This document shows, in pieces, positions 5,612 through 8,216 of a stretch of 8,216 bases of DNA. The notes beneath the pieces are model-generated. The model did no database searches, was not told where the DNA came from, and saw only the letters and a program-made list of their open reading frames with translations. The stretch comes from Actinobacteria bacterium 13_1_20CM_4_69_9 (GTDB taxonomy: Bacteria > Actinomycetota > Thermoleophilia > Gaiellales > Gaiellaceae). How positions within the stretch are numbered: position 1 is the first letter of the stretch; every line of letters starts with the position of its first letter. Where the stretch lies: positions 1-8,216 of the forward strand of contig MNJC01000009.1 of the NCBI GenBank assembly GCA_001920085.1, read 5' to 3'. A program made the position numbers and the translations under genes.

Positions 5612-7201
5612 ATGTCCAACGCCGCCCCAGCCCTTCTCCAGAGCGAGCTCGTCCTCGGGAGGTACCGCCCGCTCCGACCGCTCGGCAGCGGCGGCTCGGG
5701 GTCGGTCTGGCTGGCGCGCGACGAGCAGACCGGCCTGGACGTCGCGCTCAAGATCGTTCCGCGCGAGGGAAAGGCCGCGTCGCGTGCGGAGCGCGAGGCC
5801 GAGGCGGCGGCGCGCCTGCGTCATCCCGGCTGTCAGCGCGCCTACGGGTTCGGGCGCGACTCGCAGCACGTGTACATCGCGTACGAGTACGTTCCGGGCC
5901 GCACGTTCCGCGAGGCGATGCGCGCCGGCGAGCTCGACGACGCGTCGGCGATCGAGGCGGCGATCCAGATCCTCGACGCGCTCGCGCACGCGCACGCACG
6001 CGGCGTCGTCCATCGAGACGTCAAGCCCTCGAACGTCCTGCTCGCCGAAGGCCCGCGCGTCTCGGTGCGGGTGCTCGACTTCGGGCTCGCCCAGATCCAG
6101 GAGGCGGAGACGCTCACCGCTCAGGGCGACGTCCCGGGAACGCTCGCGTACATCGCCCCCGAGCGGTTGGCCGGGGCCGACACCACCGAGGCGGCCGACA
6201 TCTGGGCCGTCGGCGTGATGCTCTGGGAGGCGCTCGCCGGGAGACATCCGTTCTGGCGCAGCTCGCTCCTCGAGACGGCCCGCGCGATCGAGGAGGGCGC
6301 CCCGTCGCTCGAGTCGCTGCGTCCCGACCTCCCGAAGACGCTGCTGAACGCCGTCGGCCGAGCGCTCGACGTCAATCCGGCGCGCCGGCCCGACGCCGCG
6401 GCGCTGGCCGGCTCCCTGCGCCTCGCCGGCCGGAAACGGCGCGGCCGGAAAGGCCGTGGTCAGACCTTTGCGGTCCCGGCCGTGGCTCCCCGGCTGGTGC
6501 CGGTGGTGCTTGCCGCGGTGTTCACGCTCTGGACGGCGCTGGCGCTCCCGTTCTATCCAACCGGTTGGCCGTTCGCACTCGCCGCGCTCGCCGCCGGCGC
6601 GACCGTCCTGCATCCCCGGCTCGGGCTGGCGTGTGCGCTCGTCGTCCCGATCCTCCCGCTCGGCAACTTCGCGCTCGGCGCCGCTGTGCTGTATGCCGCC
6701 GGGGCGGCGTGTCTGCTCGCCGTGTGCTGGCGCGATTCGAAGCACGGGCTGCTGTTCGTGCTCGGCCCGTTGCTGGCGCCCATCGCGGCGCTCGGGCTGC
6801 TGCCGCTCGGCGCGCTGACGGTCCGCTCTGCCGCCAGGCGCGGCTTGCTGGTCGCGATCGGCGTGCTCGCGGCGGGCATCGTCGCGGGCATCCGTGGGGC
6901 GGCCCTGCCGTTCGACGGCTCGGAGGCGCCTGGTCTCGGGGTCGCCGCCGCGGGCGACCCCTTCGGGGTGGCGGCAGCTTTGTGGCATGCCCTCGTCGCG
7001 AGCCCCGCGCTCGCCGTCGAGGCCGTCGTCCTCGCCGCCGTCGCCGTGCTGCTTCCGTACGCGCGCGCGCGCGGGCCCTGGGCGATCTCCGCGCTCGGCG
7101 CGGGCTTCCTGCTCGCGGCCCTCCTGGCCGTCCCCACGGTCGCCGCCGTCCCGCTCGTGGTGGCCGTCTGGGCGACCTGTGTCGCGGTAGCCGTGCGTTA
7201 G
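5612..7201 (+). CDS. Ser/Thr protein kinase (PknB-like catalytic domain) with polytopic membrane C-terminus
   Basis: Hanks-type kinase of 529 residues that phosphorylates Ser/Thr on cytoplasmic targets. I chose ATG 5612 because AGGA lies six bases upstream; a TTG at 5591 is in frame but has no ribosome site. The kinase domain spans about 18-270: glycine loop GSGGSGSV (25-32), ATP-binding Lys-47 in VALKIV, helix-C Glu in REAEAAARLRHP (61-72), catalytic HRDVKPSN (134-141), DFG (156-158) and GTLAYIAPE (176-184). Every key residue is present, so it should be active. Thr-167 and Thr-169 in the activation segment are plausible autophosphorylation sites. After a basic stretch (RKRRGRKGRG, 274-283) the C-terminal part (about 290-529) forms roughly eight hydrophobic helices instead of the single helix plus PASTA or other sensor found in PknB. 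The FHA genes downstream supply likely phospho-Thr readers. Confidence 0.93.
   Translation: MSNAAPALLQSELVLGRYRPLRPLGSGGSGSVWLARDEQTGLDVALKIVPREGKAASRAEREAEAAARLRHPGCQRAYGFGRDSQHVYIAYEYVPGRTFREAMRAGELDDASAIEAAIQILDALAHAHARGVVHRDVKPSNVLLAEGPRVSVRVLDFGLAQIQEAETLTAQGDVPGTLAYIAPERLAGADTTEAADIWAVGVMLWEALAGRHPFWRSSLLETARAIEEGAPSLESLRPDLPKTLLNAVGRALDVNPARRPDAAALAGSLRLAGRKRRGRKGRGQTFAVPAVAPRLVPVVLAAVFTLWTALALPFYPTGWPFALAALAAGATVLHPRLGLACALVVPILPLGNFALGAAVLYAAGAACLLAVCWRDSKHGLLFVLGPLLAPIAALGLLPLGALTVRSAARRGLLVAIGVLAAGIVAGIRGAALPFDGSEAPGLGVAAAGDPFGVAAALWHALVASPALAVEAVVLAAVAVLLPYARARGPWAISALGAGFLLAALLAVPTVAAVPLVVAVWATCVAVAVR
7060..7073. repeat. (CG)7 dinucleotide run inside the kinase gene
   Basis: Fourteen bases of alternating CG, coding for part of YARARG between two late membrane helices. 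Such runs can slip during replication or sequencing and can adopt Z-DNA, but here the reading frame is intact on both sides. It is probably a by-product of codon bias. Confidence 0.7.
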
Positions 7202-7337
7202 CATCGGGTTCGAGGCTGTTTGAACGTGTCGTTCCGGTGCAAGGTGACCACGACGGCTAGGTCAGACGGCTGCCCGAGCGCGGCTCGCGCGGCCTCCATG
7301 CGGCGCCGGCCGGCCTGCGCCTAGGGTATTCCGGCAC
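7202..7337. other. Non-coding spacer between kinase and fhaA genes
   Basis: These 136 bases contain no credible gene. A short hairpin is possible at 7275-7287 (CGAGC, loop GCG, GCTCG) but no T-tract follows, so it is not a typical intrinsic terminator. The GGTTCGA motif near 7207-7213 resembles a tRNA T-loop, yet no cloverleaf can be built around it. The downstream end holds the probable fhaA promoter. Confidence 0.6.
7322..7327 (+). promoter_or_regulatory. Probable -10 box of a leaderless or near-leaderless fhaA promoter
   Basis: TAGGGT fits TANNNT and ends 10 bases before the ATG at 7338, the spacing expected when transcription starts at or just before the start codon. No Shine-Dalgarno sequence precedes this ATG, unlike the kinase and fhaB-like genes. 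A -35 element is not evident in the GC-only sequence upstream. Confidence 0.45.
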
Positions 7338-8114
7338 ATGGTCCTACGCTCAGTCGAACGGAAAATCGAGGCCCTCTTCGAGGGTGTCTTCGGCCGCGCG
7401 TTTCGAACGAACGTCCAGCCGGTCGAGCTGGCGCGGAAGCTCGCGAAGGAGATGGACGACCATCGCAACGTCTCCGTCTCGCGGGTCTACGTCCCCAACG
7501 AGTACACCGTCTACCTCTCGCCCGGCGACCGCGGACAGTTCGAGAGCTACGAGGAGAACCTGCGCGGTGAGCTCCAGGAGTACCTCTCCGAACATGCGCG
7601 TCGAGAGGACTACGCGCTCCTGTCGGCGGTCCGCGTGCTGATGGAGACGGACGACGACCTCGACGTCGGCGAGTTCGGCATCGCGACGCGCATGGTGCAT
7701 CCGGAGCGCAGGCGCGGGGCCGAGGGCGAGCCGCCGGCGGACCTCGACGCCGGCGCGACGATGATCTACAAACCCAAGGCGATCCCGGAGCCGACGCAGG
7801 CCGTCTCGGCGGAGGAGCTCGGCGTCGAGCCGGAGCTCGTCACCCTGAGCTGGGACGGCAGCAGTCATGAGGTGAAGCAGCGCCGCGTCGTCATCGGCCG
7901 TTCACGCGACTGCGACATCCAGCTCGCCGACGCCAACGTCTCGCGCCGGCACGCTGAGGTGCGCCAGGAGGGCGCGTCGTACTGGATCGTCGACCTCGGC
8001 TCGACCAACGGCCTGGAGGTCAACGGCAAGCGCGTGAAGCGCGCGAAGCTGCGCAGCGGCGACACGATCACGCTCGGCTCGACCGAGCTGACGTTCGCCC
8101 GCGAGACGGAGTAG
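7338..8114 (+). CDS. fhaA: FhaA-type protein: DUF3662 domain plus FHA domain
   Basis: Cytoplasmic phospho-Thr-binding protein of 258 residues. The N-terminal DUF3662 (FhaA_N) domain spans about 1-120 and begins with the typical VERKIEALFEGVFGRAF, then VQPVELARKLAKEMDDH, NEYTVYLSPGD and FGIATRM. A flexible linker (about 121-165) includes ATMIYKP. The FHA domain (about 166-256) has all binding-loop signatures: GRSRDCDIQL (187-196), SRRHAEV (202-208) and DLGSTNGLEVNGKRV (219-233). It is shorter than mycobacterial FhaA (over 500 residues) because the linker is short. In mycobacteria FhaA is a substrate and partner of Ser/Thr kinases and takes part in cell-wall regulation, notably binding phosphorylated MviN. 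The same role here is inferred from family and neighbours. The fhaB-like gene starts two bases after its stop codon. Confidence 0.94.
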   Translation: MVLRSVERKIEALFEGVFGRAFRTNVQPVELARKLAKEMDDHRNVSVSRVYVPNEYTVYLSPGDRGQFESYEENLRGELQEYLSEHARREDYALLSAVRVLMETDDDLDVGEFGIATRMVHPERRRGAEGEPPADLDAGATMIYKPKAIPEPTQAVSAEELGVEPELVTLSWDGSSHEVKQRRVVIGRSRDCDIQLADANVSRRHAEVRQEGASYWIVDLGSTNGLEVNGKRVKRAKLRSGDTITLGSTELTFARETE

Positions 8115-8116
8115 GG

Positions 8117-8216
8117 ATGCTCTACGACTCAGCCGCCGTCGATGAGGTTCTGCTCATCCTCAAGATTGCGTTCCTCGTCCTGCTCTACCTCTTCATCTGG
8201 CGGATCGTCCGGACGG
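8117..8216 (+). CDS. fhaB: FhaB-like membrane-anchored FHA protein, N-terminus only (partial)
   Basis: Only the first 33 codons are inside the window. ATG 8117 is preceded by GGAG (8108-8111) five bases upstream, within the end of fhaA, so the two genes are almost certainly co-translated. The visible protein has a short acidic start (LYDSAAVDE) and then one membrane helix (VLLILKIAFLVLLYLFIW), followed by basic RIVR. A single N-terminal helix directly downstream of fhaA is the usual picture for FhaB/FipA-type proteins, whose FHA domain would lie beyond the edge. The FHA domain itself is not seen, so the name rests on position and topology. Confidence 0.75.
   Translation, partial: MLYDSAAVDEVLLILKIAFLVLLYLFIWRIVRT

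Noticed and set aside
5516..7204. A 562-codon minus-strand open frame opposite the kinase gene
   Set aside because: The product is a low-complexity Arg/Glu/Gly-rich string with no domain, and the opposite strand holds an unmistakable kinase. GC-rich codon bias explains the absence of stops.
7202..7260. Possible tRNA, suggested by GGTTCGA near 7207
   Set aside because: No acceptor, D or anticodon stem can be paired around it on either strand, and the upstream half would fall in the kinase coding sequence.
7254..7264. The 11-mer CGGCTAGGTCA upstream of fhaA, also present on the minus strand at 1521-1511 upstream of gltB
   Set aside because: Exact 11-base matches are expected by chance in a GC-rich window of this size. 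The copies lie at different distances from their genes and no symmetry or further similarity is present.
7275..7287. Hairpin after the kinase gene as an intrinsic terminator
   Set aside because: The stem is only 5 base pairs and no T-rich tract follows.

Overview
The window looks like chromosomal DNA of a high-GC actinobacterium. The best evidence is the right end: an FhaA-type protein (DUF3662 plus FHA) immediately followed by the start of a membrane-anchored FhaB-like protein, with a membrane-bound Ser/Thr kinase just upstream. Together with an actinobacterial-type secreted C39-like peptidase, a DUF4446 protein and a stand-alone HNH protein, this makes me favour class Thermoleophilia (Gaiellales/Solirubrobacterales-like). 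That class-level call is from memory of gene content and was not tested. I saw no insertion sequence, phage gene, CRISPR array, tRNA or rRNA, and there is no gene-free stretch above 300 bases.

Layout. Bases 1-1468 (minus) hold the first 489 codons of glutamate synthase large subunit (gltB), running off the left edge. Divergent from it, with essentially no spacer, is a secreted C39-like cysteine peptidase (about 1449-2639, plus). A two-domain rhodanese sulfurtransferase follows at once (about 2642-3337, plus). It ends head-to-head with an HNH endonuclease-like gene (3334-3855, minus), the two stop codons sharing CTAG. Upstream of the HNH gene on the same strand are a DUF4446 membrane protein (3886-4362) and a single-pass membrane protein with a coiled coil and a CARDB-like C-terminal beta domain (4368-5519). 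These three read as one leftward operon. A 92-base divergent spacer separates it from a Ser/Thr protein kinase whose C-terminal half is polytopic membrane (5612-7201, plus). A 136-base spacer then leads to fhaA (7338-8114) and the first codons of an fhaB-like gene (8117 to the right edge).

How the genes may work together. The right half is a phospho-signalling block: a membrane kinase that phosphorylates Thr/Ser and two FHA proteins that read phospho-Thr. In actinobacteria FhaA/FhaB genes usually sit with cell-wall and division genes (pstP, rodA/ftsW, pbpA, pknA/pknB), so that cluster probably continues to the right. The leftward operon of two envelope proteins and an HNH protein shares the divergent regulatory region with the kinase; a functional link is only an inference. 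The left half (nitrogen assimilation, secreted peptidase, sulfurtransferase) looks like ordinary metabolism, but two of its genes lack a convincing canonical start codon, which is either real biology or a sequence error.
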